Origin: JANXSF01 sp043755435
GTDB lineage: Bacteria > Acidobacteriota > Terriglobia > Bryobacterales > Bryobacteraceae
Direction of reading: 5' to 3'
Length of the DNA: 64,000 nt
Assembly (NCBI GenBank): GCA_043755435.1
Contig: JAYUSZ010000073.1
Span: 1 to 64,000, forward strand
Each line of letters opens with the position of its first letter. The stretch's first letter is position 1. Of the stretch, positions 35,879 to 44,552 are shown in pieces. The notes under the pieces are model-generated. The model did not search any database and was not told where the DNA came from. It saw nothing but the letters and a program-made list of their open reading frames with translations. A program made the translations under genes and the position numbers.

Positions 35879-36088
35879 CTATGTCCTGAGGAATGCAAAA
35901 TAGACCGTAAATACCATAAGTCCAAAACTCACTGCGCAATTCCACTTCAGAGTTCCTCTCGTACCGTATCCAATCCGGTTGAAGGAACCTACAAGCAATA
36001 CTCGAATAGGGATGCGCGACCAGGCGAAGGTCATGAAACCCAACGTCAAAATGAAACAGGTGCGCTCCGGCCCCCCGCCATTGCGCAC
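35879..36088 (-). CDS. Small putative two-helix membrane protein
   Basis: A 69-residue frame with two hydrophobic stretches (T-C-F-I-L-T-L-G-F-M-T-F-A-W near residue 10; A-V-S-F-G-L-M-V-F-T-V-Y-F-A-F near 50) separated by Arg-rich loops. The start would be GTG at 36086-36088, with no convincing ribosome-binding site, and an overlapping longer frame exists. It is the only sign of coding potential in 35642-36170. I give it low confidence. Confidence 0.3.
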   Translation of the reverse strand: MRNGGGPERTCFILTLGFMTFAWSRIPIRVLLVGSFNRIGYGTRGTLKWNCAVSFGLMVFTVYFAFLRT

Positions 36089-36170
36089 CCGTTTGCGACG
36101 AAACCGAAGTTACGTCTGTACTCACTTATCGGCAGTTTCCATCTGGTCTGGAGTAGAATGGTGACACTTC

Positions 36171-37577
36171 ATGAATCGCCGACAATTTCTAACTACTCTG
36201 GGCGTGGGCCTCGCCTGTGCCTCGCTCAATGCTGCTACTCGACCAAATGTCCTTTTCATCGCTGTGGATGATCTCAACGATTGGATCGGTTGCCTTGGTG
36301 GTCATCCACAAACGAAGACTCCAAATTATGATCGCCTTGCTGCCCGTGGCGTTCTGTTTACTAACGCGCATTGTGCCGCTCCGCTATGCAATCCATCGCG
36401 GGCAGCGCTGATGACAGGCATTGCTCCAGCAACGTCCGGTGTCTACGAAAACAATCAGCCCTGGCGTAAATCTCCGGTGCTTCAAAATGCTGTGACCATT
36501 CCCCAGCACTTCCGTGCAAATGGCTATAAGGCAATTGGCAGTGGAAAAATCTATCACGACTCTTTCCCCGACCCTCAGAGCTGGGATGAGTTTTTCCCTT
36601 CGCTGGATAAGCAAAAGCCGGCTGATCCCAGGCCGTCAAAAACTCCAGTCAACGGTATTCCCAACGCAGCCCACTTCGACTGGGGCCCTCTTGGTTCGGA
36701 TGTCCACGATTCAGCTATGGGTGATTTCCAGGTGGTCGATTGGGTCACCTCTCAACTGGCCAAGCGGCATGATCAACCACTATTCCTGGCCTGTGGGCTT
36801 TTCCGGCCTCACCTTCCCTGGTATGTTCCACAAAAGTATTTCGATATGTTCCCCCTGGATAAAATCGAACTTCCCAGCGTGAAGGCCGACGATTTGGACG
36901 ACGTTCCTCCTATTGGAAAAGCTATGGCAAAGCCCGATGGAGACCATAAGAAAGTTATCGAAAACAACCAGTGGAAGAAAGCAGTTCAAGGATACTTGGC
37001 TTCGATTAGTTTTTCCGATGCAATGTTGGGGCGCCTGCTGGATGCCTTCGACAAAAGCCCATACGCAAAAGACACTATCGTGATGCTTTGGAGCGATCAC
37101 GGGTGGCATCTTGGAGAAAAATTGCATTGGCGAAAATTCAGCCTATGGGAAGAGGCAACTCATAACGTTTTCATGGTGTCTGCCCCAGGAGTTACCAAAG
37201 CAGGAGGACGATGCGATCGCACAGTTAGCTTGCTCGATATCTACCCAACCCTGATTGACCTTTGCAGCTTACCTGCGAAGAAAGGATTGGAAGGGAAAAG
37301 CATTCTTCCACTTTTGAAGAACCCCGCAACTGGATGGTCCCATCCGGCCGTGACCACTTTCCGTCAAGGGAACCATTCGGTACGCAGCGAAAAATGGCGT
37401 TACATTCGCTACAAAGATGGAACGGAAGAACTCTACGACCATGACAAAGATCCAATGGAATGGACCAACCTTGCCGGAAAACCAGAATCGCTTCCTGTTA
37501 AGAAGGAGCATATCAAGTGGCTCCCGAAATTGAATGCTGCCCCAACGATGTCCGTAAAAGGTGGCGAAGAGAATTAA
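36171..37577 (+). CDS. Sulfatase (type I, iduronate-2-sulfatase-like)
   Basis: A 468-residue exported sulfatase. The N-terminus M-N-R-R-Q-F-L-T-T-L-G-V-G-L-A-C-A is a Tat-like signal (R-R before a hydrophobic stretch). A-V-D-D-L-N-D-W at residues 31-38 carries the metal-binding Asp pair. The formylglycine motif C-N-P-S-R-A-A-L-M-T-G is at 73-83, with C73 modified. W-S-D-H-G-W-H-L-G-E near residue 305 is the second metal site. The composition fits iduronate-2-sulfatase-like enzymes acting on sulfated polysaccharides. It is an isolated gene; its stop abuts the convergent glycosyltransferase gene. Confidence 0.88.
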   Translation: MNRRQFLTTLGVGLACASLNAATRPNVLFIAVDDLNDWIGCLGGHPQTKTPNYDRLAARGVLFTNAHCAAPLCNPSRAALMTGIAPATSGVYENNQPWRKSPVLQNAVTIPQHFRANGYKAIGSGKIYHDSFPDPQSWDEFFPSLDKQKPADPRPSKTPVNGIPNAAHFDWGPLGSDVHDSAMGDFQVVDWVTSQLAKRHDQPLFLACGLFRPHLPWYVPQKYFDMFPLDKIELPSVKADDLDDVPPIGKAMAKPDGDHKKVIENNQWKKAVQGYLASISFSDAMLGRLLDAFDKSPYAKDTIVMLWSDHGWHLGEKLHWRKFSLWEEATHNVFMVSAPGVTKAGGRCDRTVSLLDIYPTLIDLCSLPAKKGLEGKSILPLLKNPATGWSHPAVTTFRQGNHSVRSEKWRYIRYKDGTEELYDHDKDPMEWTNLAGKPESLPVKKEHIKWLPKLNAAPTMSVKGGEEN

Positions 37578-39152
37578 TCAATCCAGCTTGAAAATGCGGA
37601 TCCCGTCTTTGTCGTAGAGTTTTTCGACACCTACGGGATTCGCCAAGCTGGTTTGAATTTTCTGATAGTCATCCACGTCCAGGTCTCTGCGGAAATCTTC
37701 CTTTGTCAGGTAAAGATAATTCAAGCCATGCAGCCGGGCATATTCGATTGCTCCAGAGTAGGCAGCTACAATTTCCTTGGCTTCATCCCGGTACATATGA
37801 ACGGTTGGAATAATCAGGTTTGCTGATTTTCTGCCGGTATAGAGATACACCAAAGTGTCCTGCTCTGCCAGGATTCGGGCATCAGCTGGCAGGTTATTCT
37901 TCACCCACGAAAATGCTGGTTTGTTGCGTTCCAGACGTTGGCGAAATCCGTCCATCATGGATGGCAGAAGGTTGAACACCGTAAAGATCTGGGCCATGAA
38001 GCAAGCTGCGAAAAGCGTGCAAACTGCGGCTGCCATGATGCGAGCAGCGATTCTTTGGGAACCATCTTTGTGACTAAAGCCTTTGCGGATATTGCCAACC
38101 AACTCTTTCATTTCGAAACAGAAACCGGCAAGTAATAACGGTGCCAGAGGCAATACAAAACGTTCATTTGGAGGGAAGCTCCAGATCACCAGCATTCCAA
38201 GAAACACGGCACCAAAAGCTCCGTATTGCCAATCGGATTTACTCTTGCAAAGTTTCCAGCAGCCTCGCAAAGCGGCCAATGCCAGCAGTTGGTTGAGAAT
38301 TTTCACAGGTAGAGCTTCGCTCACTTTCGGCAATACCAATGCCCCAATTCCATAAAGGACGGAATCAATATTCTTCCAAAGGAACAGATGTGCTTCGTTC
38401 CAATGAAAGTTCAACCAGTGAAAACCTGCGTAATTGGTGTAGTAGAGCGTGATCAGGTCGGTGCCCGGTCCAATATGTTGTTTCGACCAGATTGCCCAAC
38501 CGACGGTGGCTGGGAGCATAGCTAGCAAAAATACGGAAGCTTCTTTGAACTTGCGACGGAATAGAAAAACTGCGGGAACCGAAACCAGCAGAGCTACTCC
38601 GGCGGTTCGAAATAGAAAGGCGATTCCGCCTGTGATTCCGGCAACAGCTACCCACTTCCATCCTTGGCTTTCTGCCGTATGAAGAGCGATAAGGACGGCC
38701 AACACAAATACCGTAAACGGAATTTCGCTCATCAGCATTACGCTGAAGAAGATCACATATGGGTTGATGGCCAGAAGAGCAGCCAAACCCCATTGCCACT
38801 GGACGTCGAGTCCGAGTTTTCGCCAATAGAGCATAGCGAGCAGCAACAGGACAGGCAACATTCGCCACTGCACCCAGACGGCTTGTTTCAGATTTTGAGG
38901 AAACGTTGCACCATCGGCCCAGACTGAAGCCAGTAGGGCGGGGTAGCCTGGCGGGTATTTGGTTTGGGCAGGTTCGCCAGGCAAACTGGAGATGCGGTAG
39001 CCACCACCATCAAGCAGTGATTTGGCACTGGTGAAATAGAGGCCGTCGTCCCCGAAATCGCCAAAGCGCGGATCATCCTGATTGTTCCAAGTGAACCAGA
39101 GCGATGGCGTCAACAATAGAACGAAGCCAATCAGCGGAGCAAGAAATCGCAT
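37578..39152 (-). CDS. GT39-like membrane glycosyltransferase
   Basis: A 524-residue multi-pass inner-membrane protein. The first helix (L-A-P-L-I-G-F-V-L-L-L-T) is followed by a loop with G-D-D-G-L-Y-F and a Y-P-P-G-Y-P motif near residues 66-71, typical of ArnT/PMT/GT39-type mannosyl- or arabinosyltransferases. About ten further hydrophobic segments follow, and a globular C-terminal domain of about 120 residues. Such enzymes move sugars from lipid carriers to proteins, lipid A or glycans. The donor and acceptor are not readable. Its stop directly abuts that of the sulfatase gene; the LarA-like gene is 9 nt upstream on the same strand. Confidence 0.78.
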   Translation of the reverse strand: MRFLAPLIGFVLLLTPSLWFTWNNQDDPRFGDFGDDGLYFTSAKSLLDGGGYRISSLPGEPAQTKYPPGYPALLASVWADGATFPQNLKQAVWVQWRMLPVLLLLAMLYWRKLGLDVQWQWGLAALLAINPYVIFFSVMLMSEIPFTVFVLAVLIALHTAESQGWKWVAVAGITGGIAFLFRTAGVALLVSVPAVFLFRRKFKEASVFLLAMLPATVGWAIWSKQHIGPGTDLITLYYTNYAGFHWLNFHWNEAHLFLWKNIDSVLYGIGALVLPKVSEALPVKILNQLLALAALRGCWKLCKSKSDWQYGAFGAVFLGMLVIWSFPPNERFVLPLAPLLLAGFCFEMKELVGNIRKGFSHKDGSQRIAARIMAAAVCTLFAACFMAQIFTVFNLLPSMMDGFRQRLERNKPAFSWVKNNLPADARILAEQDTLVYLYTGRKSANLIIPTVHMYRDEAKEIVAAYSGAIEYARLHGLNYLYLTKEDFRRDLDVDDYQKIQTSLANPVGVEKLYDKDGIRIFKLD

Positions 39153-39161
39153 CGAGAAAGC

Positions 39162-40445
39162 TTAGTGCGCCGGAGCGTGTTCGTGAACTTCACTAAGCAC
39201 GTTAGTCAGGTTTCCATTGTTATTGAAAGCCATTGGTTCGGCCTGGCCGACAATTTCCAAAGCGGAATCAGCTTCAATCTGCTTGCGAAGATTTTCACTG
39301 AGGAACATTGTGGACAGTTCCATGGAATTCCTGATCCAACCGATTGTTACTTCCGACTGATCCAATTTACCTACTGTAGGCATCAGGACGCTAAGGCATT
39401 CCCGGTCCGTCGGAAAGTGAATTGGGATTTTGATTGCAGCGGGAGTGGATGCGGTAAGGGAATTAATGCGTGTGGGATTCCAGTCAATCTTTGACAGCAG
39501 ATTGTCGTGAATAATATCTGCCATCCCCAGGCCTACGCCATTGCCATAGCTCATGGAGCTTAGGTCGCGAATATAGAGGCGTTGAAACTTGGGACCGGGC
39601 CAAGGATTGTATTCTCCTTGCACGCTGCGATTGACCACTTTGGTATCCATCCCGGCACCGGAAATATTTTTGCCGATTTCGGTGAGGATCAGAATATCGA
39701 GGTCCATGGGAACGCGGCCCATCCAGGACTTCACCAGCGCCAGCAATTCTTCTTCGCGCTTTTCCATTACTTCAACGGGAACAGCTGTTACCTGGCCCGT
39801 GCTGTGGTTGGCGTCTTCGAGAACTGCTAAGCCACCGAGGATCTTCCCGGAAGCCAGAACCTGCCGGCCGACGCTACGGATCACGTGTTCCAAGCCGAGC
39901 TTATAGGCGTAGGTGTGATAGCGCTGAGCACCGGCGAATTTGCCGAGTCCAATGGCCATCATCTTGAACAAACCACTTTCGATTTTGCCGGCGAAATCGG
40001 TGTGCCATTTTACGCGGCCGACGAGCATTACGCCATCGCTATTGAAAGCGTTCTTGTCCATGAAGGCTTCAATGCCGTTGGAGTCTTTGCCTAGCGAGAC
40101 GACATCAAGCTGGCTAATGACGGGGCAACCCATGGTGGCTTCGTGAATGCCGTAATGTGCAAGCACGTCGGCCTGGCCTTCGGCGGTGGCGGCACCGTGG
40201 CTGCCCATGGCTGGGAAAATGAAAGGCGTGCAGCCTTGGGACGTCCAATAATCGACCACTGCCTTGACGATGGTAGAAATGTTGATGATGCCGCGGCTGC
40301 CGACACCAATAGCGATTCGGGCGCCCGGCTTTACGCGCGAGGCAAATTGGGAGGATTGCAATTCAGCGAGAACTGAGCCTCGAACGTCCTTCAATCCGCG
40401 GTCAGGAAAGTGTTGGTTTACTTTAAGAAGCCTTGGGAATTCCAT
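39162..40445 (-). CDS. LarA-like protein (nickel-dependent lactate racemase domain)
   Basis: A 427-residue protein with the LarA N-terminal (DUF2088) fold. The M-G-S-H-G-A-A segment near residue 100 matches the LarA His region, and V-K-W-H-T-D-F-A-G near residue 165 provides another His. I cannot confirm that all nickel-pincer contacts are kept. True LarA interconverts L- and D-lactate with the nickel pincer nucleotide; relatives racemise other 2-hydroxy acids. The window also has larB (18.5-19.2 kb), suggesting the cofactor is made in this organism. It shares strand and 9-nt spacing with the downstream membrane glycosyltransferase gene but has no clear functional link to it. Confidence 0.8.
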   Translation of the reverse strand: MEFPRLLKVNQHFPDRGLKDVRGSVLAELQSSQFASRVKPGARIAIGVGSRGIINISTIVKAVVDYWTSQGCTPFIFPAMGSHGAATAEGQADVLAHYGIHEATMGCPVISQLDVVSLGKDSNGIEAFMDKNAFNSDGVMLVGRVKWHTDFAGKIESGLFKMMAIGLGKFAGAQRYHTYAYKLGLEHVIRSVGRQVLASGKILGGLAVLEDANHSTGQVTAVPVEVMEKREEELLALVKSWMGRVPMDLDILILTEIGKNISGAGMDTKVVNRSVQGEYNPWPGPKFQRLYIRDLSSMSYGNGVGLGMADIIHDNLLSKIDWNPTRINSLTASTPAAIKIPIHFPTDRECLSVLMPTVGKLDQSEVTIGWIRNSMELSTMFLSENLRKQIEADSALEIVGQAEPMAFNNNGNLTNVLSEVHEHAPAH

Positions 40446-40552
40446 CTGTTGCAGTATATCGCGTCTGCTTGGGTGGGCGCGAGGGCTGGCAGGGTAATCT
40501 GTTGCAGGAGCAGGGAAAAGAAATTGAAATGGTGAGTGATGGATAAAGTTCG

Positions 40553-40613
40553 CATCAGTCAGGCGGGGAGAGAGGCGTGGGAGACGGAAGTTGTGCCGGC
40601 CGCCTGATTGATG
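40553..40613. repeat. Inverted repeat CATCA(G/A)TCAGGCGG
   Basis: Arms CATCAGTCAGGCGG (40553-40566) and CCGCCTGATTGATG (40600-40613) match at 13 of 14 positions, with 33 nt between them. First of three palindromes in the 670-base gap (40446-41115) between the LarA-like gene and the clpC terminator. No coding frame is supported across this gap. Confidence 0.6.
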
Positions 40614-40678
40614 AGAATGTGCAGTGAGCTAAACCGCCGCCCTAGTGGTTTGGTTCGCGGACTTAATGCGCGCCGCCT

Positions 40679-40769
40679 GCGAAATCCAGGACGGGGCTGC
40701 AATTCAGGTGAAGATGTCCTACTTACGGAAGATGTGCAAGTGAATTGAACCCCCGTCCCGGAGTTTCGC
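40679..40769. repeat. Long inverted repeat with GGACGGGG arms
   Basis: The left arm runs GCGAAATCC, A, GGACGGGG, 3 nt, CAATTCA (40679-40706). The right arm starts TGAATTG (40741) and ends with CCCCGTCC, C, GG and AGTTTCGC at 40769. Paired blocks total about 22 bp with short asymmetric bulges, giving a 91-nt hairpin-forming element. A shorter TCACCC-GAA-GGGTGA hairpin (40831-40845) follows. Confidence 0.65.
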
Positions 40770-40875
40770 GAACTTGACGTTACATGTGTGGTCCATGGCT
40801 TGCAACTGCCGTTTCCAGGATGAAGTAGAATCACCCGAAGGGTGAGACTGAAGTGCTCGAAAAAGGCCGTCAAAA

Positions 40876-40967
40876 GGGGACACCCGCACCAGGCAGCCCG
40901 CTTAGTTAGGGCAACGGTGTGATTTTATGTTGGATTATCGTAGCTTATGCCAGGCACCCGTGTCCCC
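40876..40967. repeat. REP-like palindrome with GGGGACA...TGTCCCC ends
   Basis: The element starts GGGGACACCCGCACCAGGCA (40876-40895) and ends TGCCAGGCACCCGTGTCCCC (40948-40967). The outer 8 and the GGCA blocks pair. The same GGGGAC ends occur in the 33284-33367 element, so both may belong to one dispersed family. The 92-nt size and intergenic position fit a REP/RAYT-type sequence. Confidence 0.62.
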
Positions 40968-41058
40968 GTTTGGCTCGCAATACCCAGATTTAGGATCAAT
41001 GTGTTGCTTGGTCCAGACACGACAATCCCCGTTTCTTGCGTTGCTTATCTATCGCCCT

Positions 41059-41092
41059 AAAAAACAGCCCCCGGTTTTCATCGGGGGCTGTT
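41059..41092 (-). terminator. Rho-independent terminator of clpC
   Basis: On the minus strand, AACAGCCCCCG, ATGAAAA loop and CGGGGGCTGTT form an 11-bp stem, followed by a T-run (TTTTTT). It is 24 nt after the clpC stop. Confidence 0.9.
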
Positions 41093-41115
41093 GGGTTGGT
41101 CGTGAGGTGCTTTAA

Positions 41116-43605
41116 TTAGAAGGCGAACAGTACAGTGGGCTCGTAGGAGGCCACTGCTGTTCCGCCGGCTGCGAGAACGGCTTCTTCCGTTTCTTCGGGC
41201 TTGTTCAATTGACGGCAATAGATGCCGGTGTCGCTTAGGTATACCTCGAATTCTCCAGGTCGGGGCAGCGATCCTTGGATCAATGCTTCCGATAGCGGAT
41301 CTTCGATGTACTTTTGGAGTGCCCTGCGCAGTGGGCGAGCTCCGTAGCTTCTGTCGGTACAGGTCTTCTCCAGAATGTATTTAGAAGCTTCTGGCGTAAG
41401 GCTGATCTTGATCTGCTTCTCGCCGAGGTTCACGTTGAGCTGATCCACCAGCAAGCCGATGATCTGGATCAAGTCCTCGTCCGCCAAGGAGGTGAAGAGG
41501 ATTATTTCGTCCAGACGATTGAGGAATTCAGGGTTAAAGGCGCGCTTCACTTCGCCCATAACCTGATCGTCCATCTTTGGTCCAAGACCAGAGGACGCTG
41601 GTCCCTGGAAGCCTAGCTGCGACTTCTTATCAAGGAACCGGGCTCCTAGATTCGATGTCATGATGATGATGGTGTTCTTGAAATCGACGGAATTGCCAAG
41701 GCCATCGGTTAGTTGACCATCTTCAAATACCTGCAACAGAATGTTGTAAATATCAGGGTGAGCCTTTTCGATTTCGTCGAGCAGAATAATGGAATACGGC
41801 GAACGCTTGACGCGCTCAGTCAACTGCCCGCCTTCCTCATAACCGACATAGCCCGGAGGCGAACCGATCAACTTCGATACGGAATGCTTTTCCATGTACT
41901 CGGACATATCAAAACGAATGAGTGATTTTTCGCTGCCAAAAAGGAATTCAGCAAGTGCCCGCGCAACCTCGGTCTTGCCGACGCCTGTTGGGCCAAGAAA
42001 CAGGAACGAACCAGATGGCCGCTTGGGAGATTTTAACCCTGCGCGGCTGCGGCGGATGGCGCGGGACAAAGCGCTAATGGCCTTTTCCTGGCTGACAATC
42101 CGTTTATGCAGCATTTCTTCAATGCGCAAGAGTTTCTTGATTTCTTCTTCCTTGATGGCGGTCATGGGGACGCCAGTCCAGCGTGCCACTACGTCTTCAA
42201 TGTCATCCTTGGTGACAATACCCGTGGAGGTGTCGTCCAAGTTGTATTTGTCACGCAGAAGGCGCAGGTTTTCGCGTTCTTTGCGTTCTTCATCGGAATA
42301 GAAACGAGCCTTTTCAAATTCATGGTTGGCAATGGCGTTTTCCATGCGGTGCACGATGAACTTGATGCGCTTTTGAATGTCGGCGACTTCTGATGGAAGC
42401 GTGGTTTGGCGCAACTTTACGCGTGCCCCCGCTTCGTCGATCAGATCGATAGCCTTGTCTGGCAGAAAACGGTCGGGAATGAAGCGGCTGGAAGCGTACA
42501 CCGAGCTTTCAATGGCTTCGTCGGTGTAGGAAACGGCGTGGAACTTTTCGTACCGTTCCTTGATGCCATACATGATTTTGACGGCATCCTTTTCGTTCGG
42601 GGGCGGAACCTTGACGGCCTGGAAACGACGTTCGAGCGAGCGGTCCTTTTCGATGGATTTACGGAATTCAGCCGGAGTGGTGGCACCGATGCATTGTATT
42701 TCGCCACGGCTTAAAGCTGGCTTCAAGATATTGGCGGCATCGAGCGAACCTTCTGCCGAGCCGGCACCAACTAAAGTGTGCAATTCATCGATGAAGATTA
42801 TTGCGTTCTGGTTTTCCATCAATTCCTTCATGATGGTTTTCAAGCGTTCTTCAAACTGGCCGCGATATTTTGTACCGGCTACGATGAGGGAAAGATCGAG
42901 TGCCAGAATGCGCTTGTCGGCCAGGAAGCTGGGCACGTCACCATCGGCAATGCGCTGGGCCAACCCTTCGACAATTGCTGTTTTGCCAACGCCTGGTTCG
43001 CCGATTAAGACGGGATTATTTTTTGTACGGCGGCAAAGAATTTGGACAACACGCTCCGTTTCATAATCACGTCCAATCAGCGGGTCGATGGTGCCATCGA
43101 TGGCAGCCTGGGTTAGATCGCGACTGAACTCGCCGAGCAGCGAACTTTCTTTGGGACGATTGGAAGAAACTTTTTCGGAACTGGAGCGGGCGATTTCGTC
43201 GCGTACCTGACTGAGACGCAAGCTGCGTTCGTGCAGAATTTCAGCGGCAAAACATTTTTCTTCGCGTAGAAGGCCAAGCAACAAATGCTCTGTGCCAATA
43301 TGTTTGTGGTTTAACCGTTCGGCTTCTTCGGCACCGAATGCCAGCACACGCTTGCATTCATGCGAGAGAGGCAAATCCACGGAAGTGGAAACCTTTTCGC
43401 GAATCGTTGTGTGAGATTCAATTTGTTTGCGAATGGATTCAATGGCGGCGTGCGACCGCAAAAACCGATTTGCCAACGCCTTGTCTTCGCGCAGAAGGCC
43501 AAGCAGCAAATGCTCGGTTTCTATATATGGGCTTCCGAACTGGGAAGCTTCGTAGCGGGCGAAGAAGATTACTCGTCTCGCTTTTTCTGTGTAACGTTCA
43601 AACAT
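41116..43605 (-). CDS. clpC: ATP-dependent Clp protease ATPase subunit ClpC
   Basis: An 829-residue hexameric AAA+ unfoldase that feeds substrates to ClpP and acts as a chaperone. Residues 2-145 contain two Clp N-repeats (T-E-H-L-L-L-G-L-L-R-E twice). The first AAA+ domain has Walker A G-E-P-G-V-G-K-T near residue 205 and Walker B F-I-D-E-L-H. A middle segment (I-K-F-I-V-H-R-M-E-N-A-I) matches the UVR/M-domain typical of ClpC rather than ClpB. The second AAA+ domain has G-P-T-G-V-G-K-T near residue 535 and S-N-L-G-A-R-F. The length is normal. It has its own terminator and sits 17 nt downstream of the ABC ATPase gene, so the pair may be co-transcribed. Confidence 0.95.
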   Translation of the reverse strand: MFERYTEKARRVIFFARYEASQFGSPYIETEHLLLGLLREDKALANRFLRSHAAIESIRKQIESHTTIREKVSTSVDLPLSHECKRVLAFGAEEAERLNHKHIGTEHLLLGLLREEKCFAAEILHERSLRLSQVRDEIARSSSEKVSSNRPKESSLLGEFSRDLTQAAIDGTIDPLIGRDYETERVVQILCRRTKNNPVLIGEPGVGKTAIVEGLAQRIADGDVPSFLADKRILALDLSLIVAGTKYRGQFEERLKTIMKELMENQNAIIFIDELHTLVGAGSAEGSLDAANILKPALSRGEIQCIGATTPAEFRKSIEKDRSLERRFQAVKVPPPNEKDAVKIMYGIKERYEKFHAVSYTDEAIESSVYASSRFIPDRFLPDKAIDLIDEAGARVKLRQTTLPSEVADIQKRIKFIVHRMENAIANHEFEKARFYSDEERKERENLRLLRDKYNLDDTSTGIVTKDDIEDVVARWTGVPMTAIKEEEIKKLLRIEEMLHKRIVSQEKAISALSRAIRRSRAGLKSPKRPSGSFLFLGPTGVGKTEVARALAEFLFGSEKSLIRFDMSEYMEKHSVSKLIGSPPGYVGYEEGGQLTERVKRSPYSIILLDEIEKAHPDIYNILLQVFEDGQLTDGLGNSVDFKNTIIIMTSNLGARFLDKKSQLGFQGPASSGLGPKMDDQVMGEVKRAFNPEFLNRLDEIILFTSLADEDLIQIIGLLVDQLNVNLGEKQIKISLTPEASKYILEKTCTDRSYGARPLRRALQKYIEDPLSEALIQGSLPRPGEFEVYLSDTGIYCRQLNKPEETEEAVLAAGGTAVASYEPTVLFAF

Positions 43606-43622
43606 AAATTAAACGTGGCCCA

Positions 43623-44381
43623 CTAATTCAGGCCAGCCTCCCCTATAGATGATTCGAAGGACGAAGTGAGTCCCGCCTGATCCTGAAAAAAAACTTCTGG
43701 TTGCAAATGTCCAGCCGCAAGGCGAACCACACGGTCGCATTGGCTGGCAAAACGGGGGTTGTGTGTTACATAAACCGAGGTAAGACCGTGGGCCTGATGC
43801 AGATCCGCCAATAGTTGGGCGATCATACTACCGGTCCTTTCATCCAAGTTGCCGGTTGGTTCGTCGGCGAAAAGGAATTTTGGTTTTGTAACCAAGGCCC
43901 GCGCCAGGACAACGCGCTGCTGCTCGCCGCCGGATAATTCCCCAGAGCGGTGGTGTGCTCGCGATCCCAACCCGACTTCCTGCAATCGGCTCCAGCCAAG
44001 AGATTTTGCTTCCTCTTTAGAAATAGATGCCTCACCCCGAATCAAAAGCGGCATAATTACATTCTCAAGTGCAGTAAATTCTGGCAGCAGGTAGTGAATC
44101 TGCCAAACGAAGCCAATTTCCCGGTTGCGGAATTCGGCGAGTTCCTCAGCATTAAGACTTGTAATCTCCCTCTGACCAAAGTATATCTTGCCCCCAGAGG
44201 GCCTGTCGAGACCGCTGAGCAAGTGTAACAACGTAGACTTTCCTGCACCGGACTCCCCCACCAGCGCAAGCCGCTCTCCGTGACGAATCTCTAAATTCAT
44301 ATCGTCAAAAATGGTCAAAGTATTGTCGCCGGATCGGTACCGTTTGGAAAGCCCGATGGTGCGAATGACGGTTTCGTTCAC
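43623..44381 (-). CDS. ABC transporter ATP-binding protein, LolD/MacB-type
   Basis: A 252-residue ABC ATPase. Walker A is G-E-S-G-A-G-K-S-T near residue 44. The Q-loop is F-V-W-Q-I-H-Y-L-L-P-E-F-T-A-L-E-N-V, the signature is L-S-G-G-E-Q-Q-R-V near residue 152, and Walker B is L-F-A-D-E-P-T-G-N-L-D. The P-E-F-T-A-L-E-N-V-I-M-P-L run is characteristic of LolD, which powers lipoprotein release to the outer membrane. No LolC/LolE permease gene is adjacent, so its partner is elsewhere and the assignment stays general. Confidence 0.87.
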   Translation of the reverse strand: MNETVIRTIGLSKRYRSGDNTLTIFDDMNLEIRHGERLALVGESGAGKSTLLHLLSGLDRPSGGKIYFGQREITSLNAEELAEFRNREIGFVWQIHYLLPEFTALENVIMPLLIRGEASISKEEAKSLGWSRLQEVGLGSRAHHRSGELSGGEQQRVVLARALVTKPKFLFADEPTGNLDERTGSMIAQLLADLHQAHGLTSVYVTHNPRFASQCDRVVRLAAGHLQPEVFFQDQAGLTSSFESSIGEAGLN

Positions 44382-44486
44382 GTTAATCCTAGGCTAGCAC
44401 GTGGAGGCCCGTGTTCGGCCTTAGGGGAACGCATTAGACAGCAGTATGAAATGGACCCAAGGACCGATGAGCCGCAGGTACTCTAC

Positions 44487-44525
44487 AACAAAAAAGCGTC
44501 CCTGTTTCCAGAGACGCTTTTGTTG
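44487..44525 (-). terminator. Rho-independent terminator after the 44553 gene
   Basis: On the minus strand, CAACAAAAGCGTC, TCTGGAAACA loop region and GACGCTTTTTTGTTG form a long stem with a T-run, 27 nt after the stop. It also separates this unit from the ABC ATPase gene upstream on the left. Confidence 0.85.
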
Positions 44526-44552
44526 CTGAACGGGTTTCCTAAGACAGTAAGA

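Noticed and set aside
35858..36271. 137-codon plus-strand frame before the sulfatase gene
   Set aside because: It runs into the sulfatase signal-peptide region in another frame and has no ribosome-binding site or motif.
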